Positions 8,266-17,152 of a DNA stretch of 27,534 bases are shown here, one piece after another. This stretch comes from DATKXO01 sp035528995 (lineage in GTDB: Bacteria > Planctomycetota > Phycisphaerae > UBA1845), in assembly GCA_035528995.1 (NCBI GenBank), contig DATKXO010000398.1, forward strand, positions 1 through 27,534. The letters run 5' to 3'. Each line of letters starts with the position of its first letter. Position 1 is the first letter of the stretch. Under the pieces are notes generated by a model. The model was given only the letters and a program-made list of their open reading frames with translations. It made no database searches and was not told where the DNA came from. Both the position numbers and the translations under genes were made by a program.

Positions 8266-10389
8266 TCACTCGGTGATGCCGACCGCGTCCAGGACGAAGG
8301 CGTACTCGAAGGCATCTTCCTCGAGCTGGCGGTAGCGGCCGGACTTGCCGCCGTGGCCCGCGCCCATTTCGGTCTTGAGCAGCAGGCGGTTGTGATCCGT
8401 CTTCGCGACCCGGAGTTTGGCGGCCCACTTGGCCGGCTCCCAGTAGCCCACGCGCGGGTCGTTGAGCCCGGCGGTGATCAGCAGGTGGGGATAGTCCCGG
8501 GCGGCGACGTTGTCCACCGGGGAATAGCTCAGGATGTACTCGAAGTAGGCCTGCTCGTTGGGATTGCCCCACTCCTCGTACTCGGTGACGGTCAAGGGGA
8601 TGGACGGGTCGAGCATGGTGGTAACGACGTCGACGAAGGGCACCTGGGCCACGACGGCCTGGAACAGATCGGGCCGCATGTTGACCACCGCGCCCATAAG
8701 CAGGCCGCCGGCGCTGCCGCCCATGATGGCCAGGCGATCGGGGGCGGTGTACTTCGCGTCGATCAGGTGCTCGGCGCAGGCGATGAAATCGGTGAAGGTG
8801 TTCTTCTTGTGCAGCAGCTTGCCGCTGTCGTACCAGGGCCGGCCCATCTCCCCGCCGCCTCGAACGTGGGCGATCGCATAGATGAAGCCGCGATCCCACA
8901 GGCTGACCACCTCGGAGTCGAAGTCGGGATCCATGCTCATGCCGTAGGAACCGTAGCCGTAGAGCAGGGCGGGGTTGGTCCCATCGAGGGTGATGCCCTT
9001 GCGGTAGACCAGTGAGATGGGCACGCGGGTGCCGTCGGGCGCGATGGCGTAGATGCGCTCGGACTGGTAACGGTCGGGATCGTAGCCGCCGAGGACCTCC
9101 TGCCGTTTCTTGAGTTCCCTCTCATGGGTTTCCATGTTGTAGTCGAACACCGAGGCGGGCGTCACCAGCGAGGTGTAGTTAAACCGCAGGACCTTCGAGT
9201 CGAACTCGCGGTTGTCGCCCGGCGTGGCCGTGTAGACCGGCTCGGGAAACTCGATGTAGTGCTGCCCCCCGGTGGCCAGATCGCGGACGGCGATCTGCGC
9301 AAGGCCGTCCTTGCGTTCGTAGACGGCCAGGTGGTCGGCGAACGCGTCCACGTCGTCGAGCTTGACCGCCGGGCGGTGCGGGATGACCTCCGTCCAGTGG
9401 TCCTTGGACGGGCTCCGTACCGGGGCCTCGACCAGCTTGAAGTTGACGGCGTCGTCGTTGGTCACGATGAAGAAGCGGTCGCCGTGGTGGGCGACGCGGT
9501 ATTCCATCTTGTGTTGACGCGGCTGGATGACGGTGAAGGCGCTCTGTGGCCGGTCGGCGTCCAGGTAGTGAACCTCCGAGGTCACCTTGCTGTCCAGGCT
9601 GAGCAGGATGTACTTCTCGCTGCGCGACTTCGAGAGCCGGACGTAGAAGCGCTCGTCGGGCTCGTCGAAGACCAGCTCATCCTCCGACGGATCGGTGCCC
9701 AGGCGATGGCGGAACACCCGGTAGGGCCGCTTGGCTGCGTCCAGCGTCGTGTAGAACAGCGTCCGGTCGTCGTTGCCCCATTCCAGCCCGTAGTAGGTGT
9801 CGCGAATCTCGTCGGGCAGGAGGCGGCCGGTGGTCAGGTCCTTGACGCGCAGGGTGTACATCTCGGATCCGTTGGTGTCCACCGAGTAAGCCAGCAGCTT
9901 GTGGTCCGGGCTGTTCTCGAAGCCGCCGATCCGGAAGTACTCGTGCCCCTTGGCCAACTCGTTGGCGTCGAGCAGCACTTCCTCCTCTGCGTCCAGGCTG
10001 CCCTTCTTGCGACAGTAGACCTGGTACTGCTTGCCCTCGAACGTGCGGGTGTAGTAGTAGTAATCGTCGTCCCTGGCCGGCACCGACAGGTCGGTCTCCT
10101 TGAGCCTGCTCTTGAACTCCTTGTACAGCCGCTTCCGGAGCGGCTCGACGTGTTTCATCACCGCGGCCGTGTGGGCGTTCTCGGCCTCCAGGTGTCGAAT
10201 GACCTCGGGGTCGGTCCTGTCCTTCAGCCAGTAATAGTCATCGGTGCGTGTAACGCCGTGCAGCGTCGTGGTGTGGGGTCGGACAGTAGCCACAGGCGGC
10301 TCCGGTATTTGCGGCGCGGCGCAGCCGCACAAGGTCAGGGCGAACATAATGGACACCAACAAACGGCGAGAGACAATCTTCGGCTTCAT
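8266..10389 (-). CDS. ptrB: Oligopeptidase B-like S9A serine peptidase, predicted lipoprotein
   Basis: A prolyl-oligopeptidase-family enzyme (707 residues from ATG 10389) that would cut short peptides, in oligopeptidase B usually after Arg or Lys. The N-terminal beta-propeller (about 40-430) includes DDYYWLKDRTDPEV near its start. The alpha/beta hydrolase domain carries Ser559 in GGSAGG, Asp644 in GLNDPRV and His679 in GAGHGG, the full triad. The stretch VPFVDVVTTMLDPSIPLT matches the PtrB subfamily closely. Unlike cytoplasmic PtrB, it begins with a hydrophobic signal and the lipobox LCGC (Cys23), so it is probably exported and lipid-anchored. GGAGAAG precedes the chosen ATG; the longer frame to 10482 would overlap the PAC2 gene. 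Natural substrates are unknown. Confidence 0.93.
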   Translation of the reverse strand: MKPKIVSRRLLVSIMFALTLCGCAAPQIPEPPVATVRPHTTTLHGVTRTDDYYWLKDRTDPEVIRHLEAENAHTAAVMKHVEPLRKRLYKEFKSRLKETDLSVPARDDDYYYYTRTFEGKQYQVYCRKKGSLDAEEEVLLDANELAKGHEYFRIGGFENSPDHKLLAYSVDTNGSEMYTLRVKDLTTGRLLPDEIRDTYYGLEWGNDDRTLFYTTLDAAKRPYRVFRHRLGTDPSEDELVFDEPDERFYVRLSKSRSEKYILLSLDSKVTSEVHYLDADRPQSAFTVIQPRQHKMEYRVAHHGDRFFIVTNDDAVNFKLVEAPVRSPSKDHWTEVIPHRPAVKLDDVDAFADHLAVYERKDGLAQIAVRDLATGGQHYIEFPEPVYTATPGDNREFDSKVLRFNYTSLVTPASVFDYNMETHERELKKRQEVLGGYDPDRYQSERIYAIAPDGTRVPISLVYRKGITLDGTNPALLYGYGSYGMSMDPDFDSEVVSLWDRGFIYAIAHVRGGGEMGRPWYDSGKLLHKKNTFTDFIACAEHLIDAKYTAPDRLAIMGGSAGGLLMGAVVNMRPDLFQAVVAQVPFVDVVTTMLDPSIPLTVTEYEEWGNPNEQAYFEYILSYSPVDNVAARDYPHLLITAGLNDPRVGYWEPAKWAAKLRVAKTDHNRLLLKTEMGAGHGGKSGRYRQLEEDAFEYAFVLDAVGITE

Positions 10390-10435
10390 ACGCACTTCTC
10401 CGAGGTCTGCGATTCGGCGCCGGCGGTCCCCAGCA

Positions 10436-11305
10436 CTAATCCACACGAACGCCTCGCTCCTGGAGCCACGCCTTGAGATCACCCATCTGCGTGTCGAAGA
10501 CCTCGTTGTCGCAGTCTTCCTCCAGCTTGTGGATGAGTTTGGCCAGGTCCGGCGTTTCTTCCAACGCGGCGTTCAGACGCTCCTCCCATTCCGAGGCGCG
10601 TCTCCTCAGCTCGTCGAAGCTGACCTGGAGGCCCAGTATGGCCACCAGCTTCCGGATCACCGCTTCGATGCTCCTCGGGTTCCGGCCCTGGATGTATGCC
10701 GGGATTTCGGCCACGAGACTGGCCATGGAGATTCCGCGTTCGCGGGCCTGAGCCAGCAGACAGGTCGAGAAGCTGGCCGGCCCCTCGTAGTTGGTGAATG
10801 TGACGCCACACTGTTCCAGGGCCGGTCTCATGCTTTCATCGGATACCGTGCTTATAAGGCGAGGCTCACGCGTGTGGGGCACCGCCCCGCCGACACTGCC
10901 GATGAAATACACGGTCGACACACCGGCCTGCGACGCGAAGGAGAAGACACACTCGGCGAACTCCGCCCAGCCGAAGTTGGGTTCCCGGCCGCGAAAGATC
11001 ACCAGATCGTGTCCTTCGTCGCAGTAGAAGGTGTTCTTGGGCGGCTCGTACGTGATGATCCGGCCATCTTTGATCTCCGTGTAAGGGCGGAACATGGCCG
11101 CGACTTCCATCGAGCCGGGAAGGTTGAGAATGCAGAACCCCTCGGGGTCGATGCCGGCGACCTTGCGGGCGTGCAGTGTCTTGACCAGCCATTCCGCCGT
11201 GCCGGTGGAAACCTCGCCGCCGTCCATCCAGCCGGACAGGGCCAGTATCATCCTGCCGTCACTCAGCTTCGGCCGGGCATCGATTTTCAAACGGTCTACG
11301 CCCAT
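10436..11305 (-). CDS. PAC2-family protein (proteasome-assembly-chaperone-like)
   Basis: A soluble protein of 289 residues resembling the PAC2 family of bacteria and archaea, which shares a fold with eukaryotic proteasome assembly chaperones. Supporting features are LALSGWMDGGEVSTGT near residue 22, GRIITYEPPK, a central FIGSVGGAVPHTR motif, NYEGPASFST and AEIPAYIQGRNPRS. The last part (about 225-289) is helical and charged. The bacterial function is not established. It lies 46 bases upstream of the oligopeptidase gene on the same strand, so a role next to peptide breakdown is possible but unproven. The ribosome binding site before ATG 11305 (GGAAACGAG) is weak. Confidence 0.85.
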   Translation of the reverse strand: MGVDRLKIDARPKLSDGRMILALSGWMDGGEVSTGTAEWLVKTLHARKVAGIDPEGFCILNLPGSMEVAAMFRPYTEIKDGRIITYEPPKNTFYCDEGHDLVIFRGREPNFGWAEFAECVFSFASQAGVSTVYFIGSVGGAVPHTREPRLISTVSDESMRPALEQCGVTFTNYEGPASFSTCLLAQARERGISMASLVAEIPAYIQGRNPRSIEAVIRKLVAILGLQVSFDELRRRASEWEERLNAALEETPDLAKLIHKLEEDCDNEVFDTQMGDLKAWLQERGVRVD

Positions 11306-11625
11306 CGTCTCGTTTCCAACGGCGACGCGTGCCCGCGCTCCACCAGATCAGATGATGGACCCGCAGGCCCCGTGAATCAAGCGCCGCAGGACGTGCCATC
11401 GGTCGATCCCGCGGGCCGATCCCGGGGCGGCCGGTCCGCGATTCAAGCTGAATCTGTCAGCCGATTGAGCGAGATGGCTTGACCATGACCTGCAGCGCCG
11501 CGGACCATGATCAGGAGGTCATCGAGAACCGGCAACCCGAGATATGGGTATGAGGCATGAGCGCACGCCCGGGCGGTGAACACGCGACCGAATGGCTCAG
11601 GGGCTCTTAATTGAGTGACATTTAT
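11306..11625. other. Divergent intergenic region between the PAC2 gene and the RHS gene
   Basis: This is the upstream region shared by the minus-strand PAC2 unit and the plus-strand RHS gene. No RNA gene or credible coding frame is seen. A promoter for the PAC2 unit must lie here or nearby, but I could not single one out. Confidence 0.4.
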
Positions 11626-11654
11626 TTGACACGGCCCAAAACGTGGGCTACGCT
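11626..11654 (+). promoter_or_regulatory. Sigma-70-type promoter for the RHS gene
   Basis: A perfect -35 hexamer TTGACA (11626-11631) is followed after 17 bases by TACGCT (11649-11654), with a second possible -10 TATATT at 11654-11659. It lies in a locally AT-rich patch about 200 bases upstream of the RHS start, in the right orientation. Confidence 0.6.
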
Positions 11655-11772
11655 ATATTCGGACATACCCATGGCCTTCGAATGATCAGTCGGGGTTCAG
11701 ACGAAGGCCGGTCTTTGTGATCGGATAACGTGACGGGGGAGCAGTTGGTCTTTGCGCGGGCGGTGCGCCTCG

Positions 11773-11790
11773 GCGCCCAGCCGTGGGCGC
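11773..11790 (+). other. Perfect hairpin in the RHS leader
   Basis: GCGCCCA (11773-11779) and TGGGCGC (11784-11790) form a 7-base-pair stem with a GCCG loop, about 65 bases upstream of the RHS start codon. A second small stem, CGGG/CCCG, follows near 11817-11830. The leader of about 200 nt may be structured, but I recognise no known riboswitch. Confidence 0.4.
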
Positions 11791-11854
11791 AACGCAGTAC
11801 GTTCTCTCTCTGGGGTACGGGTTGAGCCCGACCTTGCATTTAAGGGAGGTAAAG

Positions 11855-14743
11855 ATGAAAAAGTACCTGAGACAACGGGCGGGGTACGCGCTGGCCTCGT
11901 GTGGGCTGGTGCTGGCCATCGGGATCTCGTTGCTGGCCCTGGCAGGACGATCGTGGGAAGCAACAAGCGGGGTCGGGGGCGATGCCGGCGGGGGCGCGCC
12001 CCTGGTGCTGACCCTCGATCGCTCGGCGGCTGAGCCGGCGCCTCCGGGCACGCCTCGGCAGTGGCAGGGCGCCCTGCAGGTCGGCACCTATTCCACGGTG
12101 AACCTGCGCAGCGGCAACCTGCTGACCGCGGTGCCCCTGGTGGCCTGGTCGGGCAAGGGGCCGCCCATCTCCATGGACCTGTACCACAACAGCCTCACCG
12201 ACCTGGGCACCTCGGGCCTGGACCTGACCCGGGGCATGGGCTTCGACCTCGGCGACGGCTGGAGCACCTCCTACAGCGGGCAGGTGATCCTGGAGCCGAG
12301 CACGCAGGGCCTGGCCACCGTGATCGAGGACGACGGGACGCGGAACGTCTATACGCTCTCCGGCAGCGACTGGGTGCCGCCCACCGGCGTCTTCGACGTC
12401 CTGACGCGGGACCAGGGTACCTGGCGCCTGACCCGCAAAGGCCAGACCTACCGGGATTTCGACACCGACGGCCTGCTGGAGGCGGTGGGAGACGCCGCCG
12501 GCAACGAGATCACCATCACCCGCGACGCCCAGAACAACGACCGCATCACGGAGATCGAGGACGCCAGCGGCCGGAACCTCGTTTTGAGCTACAACAACAC
12601 CAACGGGCTGCTGGACGAGATCGAGGACCCGGACGACGGGGACAGCCAGATCGCCGACCGCGTCTGGGAGTTCACCTACAACGCCCAGGACCGCGTGGAG
12701 CGCGTGCGGAACACCCAGGGCGGCGTAAACTACGATGTGGGCCTGACCTACTACACCAGCGGCGTGAAGGACGGCAAGCTGGCCACGATCAGCGACTTCG
12801 ACGGCGACAAATACGGGTACGATTACTCGACCGCGGGGCTGCCCAGCGGGCGATTGACGGAGGTGACCGACCCCGAGCCGGCCCAGCTGACGCAGGAGTT
12901 CGGTTGGGTCCTGCTGGGCAACCAGACGACGCGGTACTACGACCGGCGGGGCCACGTGTGGTACTTCAACTTCAACGCCGACCGCGAGCTGTACCGGGTC
13001 CGCAACCCGTTGAGCGAGTTAACCGTGTTCGGCTTCGACGACGACCACAACCGGATCAGCCTCACCGACGGCGAGGCGTACACCTGGACGGCCGACTTCG
13101 ACACCAACGGCAACCTGACCGACTCGTATGCCCCTTATCCGTTAAGCTTCCACCAGGAATGGGTTTACGACGAATACAACAACCTGACCTCCTACACCGA
13201 CGCCCTGGACAACACCATCGAGTACGAGTACCTGGAGGTGGGGACGACCGGCCTGCAGGACCCGACGCTGCCGGTCAAGATCATCGAGCCGGCGGACGGG
13301 CAGAGCAACGGCGTGGCCGAGACCGACCTGACCTACTACGACGCCCAGAGCAGCGGCGCGTGGCGGGGCCTGCTGCACACGGTGACCGACGCCAACGGCG
13401 TGACCACCGAGTACGCCTACGACGGCTGGGGCCAGCCCGCGGGCGAGAAGCAGGGCTGCGCCAGCGGCAGCCCGCCGACCGTGGCCAGCCCGGACACGGA
13501 GTTCGGCTTCGTCTTCGACTCCGGCGGCCGGTTCCACGGCGCCGAGGGGGCCTACTACGAGGGCTCGCTGCTCTACGGGGACCAGACCCGAAGCTCGTGC
13601 GGCCGGCACGCGTGCTCCTCGACCTGCTACTATCATCTGATCCGGGAGCTGCCGCCGACGCCGGAGCTGCCGGACGGCTGGCCCCGGATCCCCGACTGCG
13701 GGGCGAGCCCACCGGGGACGAACGCGCCGGACTGGGAGGCGGAGTACACCGACATGGGGCAGCTCACGTCGCTGCACGTGAGCGTCGAGGGCAGCCTCGA
13801 CCGGCAGTTCCGCTGGCAGTACGACGAGTTCGGCCGGGCCACGACGCAGGGGATCGTGTCGCCGTTGGAGTGGGCCGACGGCGAGTGGGGCGGAGGCCAG
13901 GACGTCAGCCGCGACTACACGTTCACGTACGATGACGACGACGGCACCTACACCCGCACCGGCCCCGACGACGTGACCACCACGGTCACCCTGGACCGGG
14001 CCTACCGGGTCTTCAGGTCGGTCATGAGCAACGGCCTGGAGGTCCAGTACAGCTACTACAAGAACGGGCTGCCGAAATACGCCGTCTACGGCAACGGCAC
14101 GCAGACGCACTACGAGTACGACGGCGCCCGGCGGCTCGCCAAAATGACGCACGAGGTGACCAGCACCAGCCAGTCCTTCAGGGTCCTGGAGTACGACTGG
14201 TACGACAACGGGCTCCTCGCCGAGATCCACGAGCCGAACCCCGCCACCGCCCTGCGCGATGGAGGGCCCGTCATTTACGAGACAACGCAGTTCTACTACG
14301 ACAACCGCGGGCGCCTGATCCGCGAGCACCGCGCCGGGATCGATAACTACTTTGCCTACCACGTCTACGACCTGCTCTACACCTACGACCAGGTGGGCAA
14401 CCGGCTGACCAAGGAGGACGTCTACGGCTACAAGGACGTGGAGTACGTCTACGACGTGTCGGACACGGAAACGTATGGCTCGTGCAGCAACCGGCTGATG
14501 TACTACACCATCGACGACGAGCACGACACCGACGACGAGGAGGTCTGGTACACCTACGACTACAACGGCAACGTCACGCGCGTGATCCGGCGGTACGCCG
14601 ACGAGGACCAGTACCGCTCGACCTGGCTGGTGTACGACAGCGGGGCCCGGGTGCAGTACGTCATCGGCGAGACTGTGGAACGAGGACGACTTGGACTGGC
14701 AGACTGGCGGCGAGGCGGGATACGAGTACGCACTCACCAATGA
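11855..14743 (+). CDS. Secreted RHS/YD-repeat protein, N-terminal part (frameshifted)
   Basis: This is the only RHS copy with its own promoter, a strong ribosome binding site (GGGAGG, 5 bases before ATG 11855) and a signal peptide (MKKYLRQR, then a hydrophobic stretch to about residue 31). The 962-residue product has an N-terminal region with SGNLLTAVPLVAWSGKGP, then many YD repeats of the form YDxxGxxxxxxD, for example YNGNVTRVIRRYADED. Such repeats build the hollow cocoon that encloses a toxin tip in RHS proteins. A single extra base near 14674-14676, compared with the copies at 17700 and 22943, shifts the frame. The protein therefore ends in about 20 out-of-frame residues and loses the lectin-like domain, the last core repeats and the tip, which continue at 14691-16076. 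This is either true inactivation, phase variation or a sequencing error. Confidence 0.88.
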   Translation: MKKYLRQRAGYALASCGLVLAIGISLLALAGRSWEATSGVGGDAGGGAPLVLTLDRSAAEPAPPGTPRQWQGALQVGTYSTVNLRSGNLLTAVPLVAWSGKGPPISMDLYHNSLTDLGTSGLDLTRGMGFDLGDGWSTSYSGQVILEPSTQGLATVIEDDGTRNVYTLSGSDWVPPTGVFDVLTRDQGTWRLTRKGQTYRDFDTDGLLEAVGDAAGNEITITRDAQNNDRITEIEDASGRNLVLSYNNTNGLLDEIEDPDDGDSQIADRVWEFTYNAQDRVERVRNTQGGVNYDVGLTYYTSGVKDGKLATISDFDGDKYGYDYSTAGLPSGRLTEVTDPEPAQLTQEFGWVLLGNQTTRYYDRRGHVWYFNFNADRELYRVRNPLSELTVFGFDDDHNRISLTDGEAYTWTADFDTNGNLTDSYAPYPLSFHQEWVYDEYNNLTSYTDALDNTIEYEYLEVGTTGLQDPTLPVKIIEPADGQSNGVAETDLTYYDAQSSGAWRGLLHTVTDANGVTTEYAYDGWGQPAGEKQGCASGSPPTVASPDTEFGFVFDSGGRFHGAEGAYYEGSLLYGDQTRSSCGRHACSSTCYYHLIRELPPTPELPDGWPRIPDCGASPPGTNAPDWEAEYTDMGQLTSLHVSVEGSLDRQFRWQYDEFGRATTQGIVSPLEWADGEWGGGQDVSRDYTFTYDDDDGTYTRTGPDDVTTTVTLDRAYRVFRSVMSNGLEVQYSYYKNGLPKYAVYGNGTQTHYEYDGARRLAKMTHEVTSTSQSFRVLEYDWYDNGLLAEIHEPNPATALRDGGPVIYETTQFYYDNRGRLIREHRAGIDNYFAYHVYDLLYTYDQVGNRLTKEDVYGYKDVEYVYDVSDTETYGSCSNRLMYYTIDDEHDTDDEEVWYTYDYNGNVTRVIRRYADEDQYRSTWLVYDSGARVQYVIGETVERGRLGLADWRRGGIRVRTHQ

Positions 14744-16076
14744 GACGTACACCTGGGCTGACGCCCGGGCGTACGCCGAGTCCCGTGGCGGGGACCTGGC
14801 TCAGTGTCTGCTAGGTGGCGAGTGCGAGTGGATCTACGCGACGTTCAATCCTGAAATCGAAGACCAGCACTGGCTGGGTGCGGCTCAGGAGTCGGGGTCA
14901 AATGGAATCGAGCCGGACGAGGGGTGGTACTGGACGATCAGCGGCTATCCGATCTACCCGGAGGACCCCTGGCTCCCAGGTGCCCCCAACGACGGCGATC
15001 CTGGTGAGAACTGTACGACCAGCGGGGGTTCTTCCCATACTGCGTGTCGCGATTATGATGTGGCAGCGTTGGTCTACAATTACGATGCGGGAACGGCTGG
15101 CGTGATCGGCGGCTTCGACGACATCGACGAGGAGACAGAGTTGCAGGCCATCATCCAGCGCGAGGTCGGCGACGTGTGCAGCGACGGCGTTCTGGACTAC
15201 ACCCGGACGTACGCCTGGGAGTTCCGGTACGACGGCCCCCGCCAGCGCTACCTGCGCCGCGAGGTCGACCCGTACACGTTCGACATGCTGAGCGAGGAGT
15301 GGTCGGATTACTCGGGCGATTGGGTCTACGCCGACTTCGTCCTCGATGCCCAGGTTCCCGGCGGCGCCCATAGCGTCCGCGATTACCTCGCCGGTGAGGC
15401 CCACGCGGACTCCAGCACGCACGGCGTCTGGGATGGTGAGGCCTACTACCACGGCAACCAGATCGACAGCACGCGCCTGATGACCGACGCCACACCGCAC
15501 GTCGTCCGGTCGTACGTCTACGACGCGTTCGGCAACGTGTACGACACCAGCGGCTCGGCCACCACCCGCTATCGCTACGCCGGCGCCTCGGGCTACCAGT
15601 CGCACGACGACTTCCCGTTCCTGCACGTGGGGGCCCGCTACTACGACCCGGAGACGGGCCGGTTCCTCCAGCGCGACCCGATCGGGATTCGCGGCGGCGT
15701 GAATGTCTATGAGTACGTCCGCAGTAACCCGGTTCGTCAGCTGGATCCGCTTGGGCTGGGTTCCGAAGACTTAGGCTCGGGAAGGGGGATATTCGGTGGG
15801 TGCGATCACTGCCTAATCAGCTTCCGCTACTACAAATGGGACGGCACGGTTAGAGACGGAGGCTGGGGGTTGTTGGCTCAGGCGTGGGACGATTTGTTCG
15901 GTACCCGCTACCCGGACAAGCCTCATTGGCTAGACCATGCGGATGTACCGAAGTTCTGGAGGGGTGTTTGCGGTTGGTTCGTTGACGTCTTGGTCATTAT
16001 CGGCAACATGATATCACCCGTGCCAAGTCCAGGAGTGCCGGTTATGGTGGGTCCCGGTGACGGGCTCATCATTTAA
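14691..16076 (+). CDS. RHS protein, C-terminal part: lectin-like domain, core end and unknown tip
   Basis: This is the continuation of the gene at 11855 in the +1 frame (461 codons from a TTG; it probably has no start of its own). Residues 11-158 form a C-type-lectin-like domain: TWADARAYAESRGGDLA, then WLGAAQ, then EGWYWTISG, then PWLPGAPNDGD, then ELQAIIQRE. RHS core resumes with YAWEFRYDGPRQRYLRREV and ends at the conserved junction RFLQRDPIGIRGG (about residue 324) followed by LDPLGLG. The tip (about 358-461) is unrelated to the other copies. It contains FGGCDHCLISFRYYKWDG, a Trp-rich centre and a hydrophobic segment, and I do not recognise it. By position it should be a toxin or effector domain, but that is inference. 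The membrane protein gene at 16112 follows after 35 bases. Confidence 0.85.
   Translation: MDWQTGGEAGYEYALTNETYTWADARAYAESRGGDLAQCLLGGECEWIYATFNPEIEDQHWLGAAQESGSNGIEPDEGWYWTISGYPIYPEDPWLPGAPNDGDPGENCTTSGGSSHTACRDYDVAALVYNYDAGTAGVIGGFDDIDEETELQAIIQREVGDVCSDGVLDYTRTYAWEFRYDGPRQRYLRREVDPYTFDMLSEEWSDYSGDWVYADFVLDAQVPGGAHSVRDYLAGEAHADSSTHGVWDGEAYYHGNQIDSTRLMTDATPHVVRSYVYDAFGNVYDTSGSATTRYRYAGASGYQSHDDFPFLHVGARYYDPETGRFLQRDPIGIRGGVNVYEYVRSNPVRQLDPLGLGSEDLGSGRGIFGGCDHCLISFRYYKWDGTVRDGGWGLLAQAWDDLFGTRYPDKPHWLDHADVPKFWRGVCGWFVDVLVIIGNMISPVPSPGVPVMVGPGDGLII
14721..15164 (+). other. C-type-lectin-like domain inside the RHS core (copy 1)
   Basis: The order of hallmarks matches a CTLD: Y.YAL...TW.DAR.YAE..GGDLA, WLGA, EGW.W..G, PW.PG.PND and a final IIQRE, which replaces the usual ...CE end. 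PND sits where sugar-binding CTLDs have EPN or QPD. It contains extra Cys pairs (CLLGGEC and CTTSGGSSHTAC). Related copies occur at 17747-18160 and 22989-23432, and C-terminal halves at about 20340-20518 and 25168-25304. Confidence 0.75.
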
Positions 16077-16111
16077 CTGCATCCATGAGAGTGCGATGAC
16101 CGAATGTCCTG

Positions 16112-16957
16112 GTGGTCGAGTCGCGAATGCTAGCTTGCGCAAACGAGGCAGAGCGCCGTTCATGCATACGCTGCGGTTACGATTTGCGCGCCACGTCATG
16201 TAATGACCGGTGTCCAGAGTGCGGTGCCCCAGTCGCTCTGAGTCGGGCGTCGAGTCTCCTCGAATATGCCAGTCCCCATTGGGTGCGACTGCTGCGCAGG
16301 GGCATGACCCTCAAACTCGCTGCTCTTGCGATCTCTGCCCTGTCGGCAATCTTGATCGTGGTTCCGGTGGGCGGTGTCCCGAGCAATGCCGCGTGGTCGG
16401 CGCTAGTCCTCTTGATCCAGGGTGTCCTTTGTTGGGGGACCATTCTTGTGACCAGTCCGGATCCGAGGGATTCGTTGCAGGAACAGGTCGTTGAGCTGAG
16501 AGTCCTTATTCGGTGGCTTGCTGGGATGGCGCTCTTGGGCCGCTCGCTTTGCGAATTCCCGCCAGCGACCCTAAACCCGAGTGTCCGAGCCGGAGCGGCG
16601 ACGATCGTGATCTGTGTTGGAACCTGCGCCGGAGTGCTGGAACTTAGATACATGGCCCGGCTGGCGATCCGTATGCCGAACAGCCGGCTAGCGGGATACG
16701 CTGTCCGGCTATCCTGGGCAGTTGCGTTTGGAGGCGCATTCACAGTGATCCTATGTGTTGACGCGTTGCTAGGCGGCACACTCGCTCGCGTTGCCCTCGT
16801 TCGCCAGGTATATGGAGTCTTACTGACGCTGTTTGCCGTGTCCTACACCGCGTTGACTGTGCGCTACTTCGTTGGCTTTACGAAAGCAGCCCGGGAGGCA
16901 GAATGTCGAGAGGCTGCATCTGGCTGCAACCCGCTAATGGAATCGCGCAGTGGTTGA
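16112..16957 (+). CDS. Membrane protein with N-terminal zinc ribbon; candidate immunity protein for RHS tip 1
   Basis: The product is 281 residues from GTG 16112, or 276 from ATG 16127; no strong ribosome binding site decides between them. An N-terminal zinc ribbon has Cys18/Cys21 and Cys34/Cys37 (CIRCGYDL and RCPECG). About six hydrophobic segments follow between residues 65 and 260. Similar zinc-ribbon membrane proteins are very common in Phycisphaerae and have no assigned function. The gene lies 35 bases after an RHS tip. Three of the other small genes in the array also carry the ribbon on a membrane protein, so an immunity role is proposed on context only. It is visibly less GC-biased at third positions than the RHS core, consistent with a separate origin. 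Confidence 0.72.
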   Translation: MVESRMLACANEAERRSCIRCGYDLRATSCNDRCPECGAPVALSRASSLLEYASPHWVRLLRRGMTLKLAALAISALSAILIVVPVGGVPSNAAWSALVLLIQGVLCWGTILVTSPDPRDSLQEQVVELRVLIRWLAGMALLGRSLCEFPPATLNPSVRAGAATIVICVGTCAGVLELRYMARLAIRMPNSRLAGYAVRLSWAVAFGGAFTVILCVDALLGGTLARVALVRQVYGVLLTLFAVSYTALTVRYFVGFTKAAREAECREAASGCNPLMESRSG

Positions 16958-17152
16958 TGAGCTAGGCGGACGATAGGCGAGATTCGTTCACGGCATTGGA
17001 GTTACCCGATGAGGGCGAAGCGTCCAAGGACGTGGCTCCATCTGGTGCGGGAACGGCAGACCGGAGTGACAGGCCGGGGGCGACGGAACGCTCGCACGAG
17101 CCTAGCAACGACACTATTGCAGGTGGTCCTGCACGTCCACAGAAGACTTGCG
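16958..17152. other. Spacer between tip-1 small gene and the antisense zinc-ribbon gene
   Basis: No convincing gene, RNA or repeat is seen. Plus-strand frames running through here overlap the minus-strand zinc-ribbon gene and have no recognisable domain. Confidence 0.4.

Noticed and set aside
9124..10476. Plus-strand open frame of 450 codons
   Set aside because: Shadow of the oligopeptidase gene in GC-rich DNA; no domain and no ribosome binding site.
11783..11854. Upstream extension of the RHS start
   Set aside because: It would cover the leader hairpin and put residues before the signal peptide. GGGAGG lies directly before ATG 11855.
12061..13935. Second plus-strand frame of 624 codons inside the RHS gene
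   Set aside because: Arg/Pro/Gly-rich out-of-frame reading of the RHS core.
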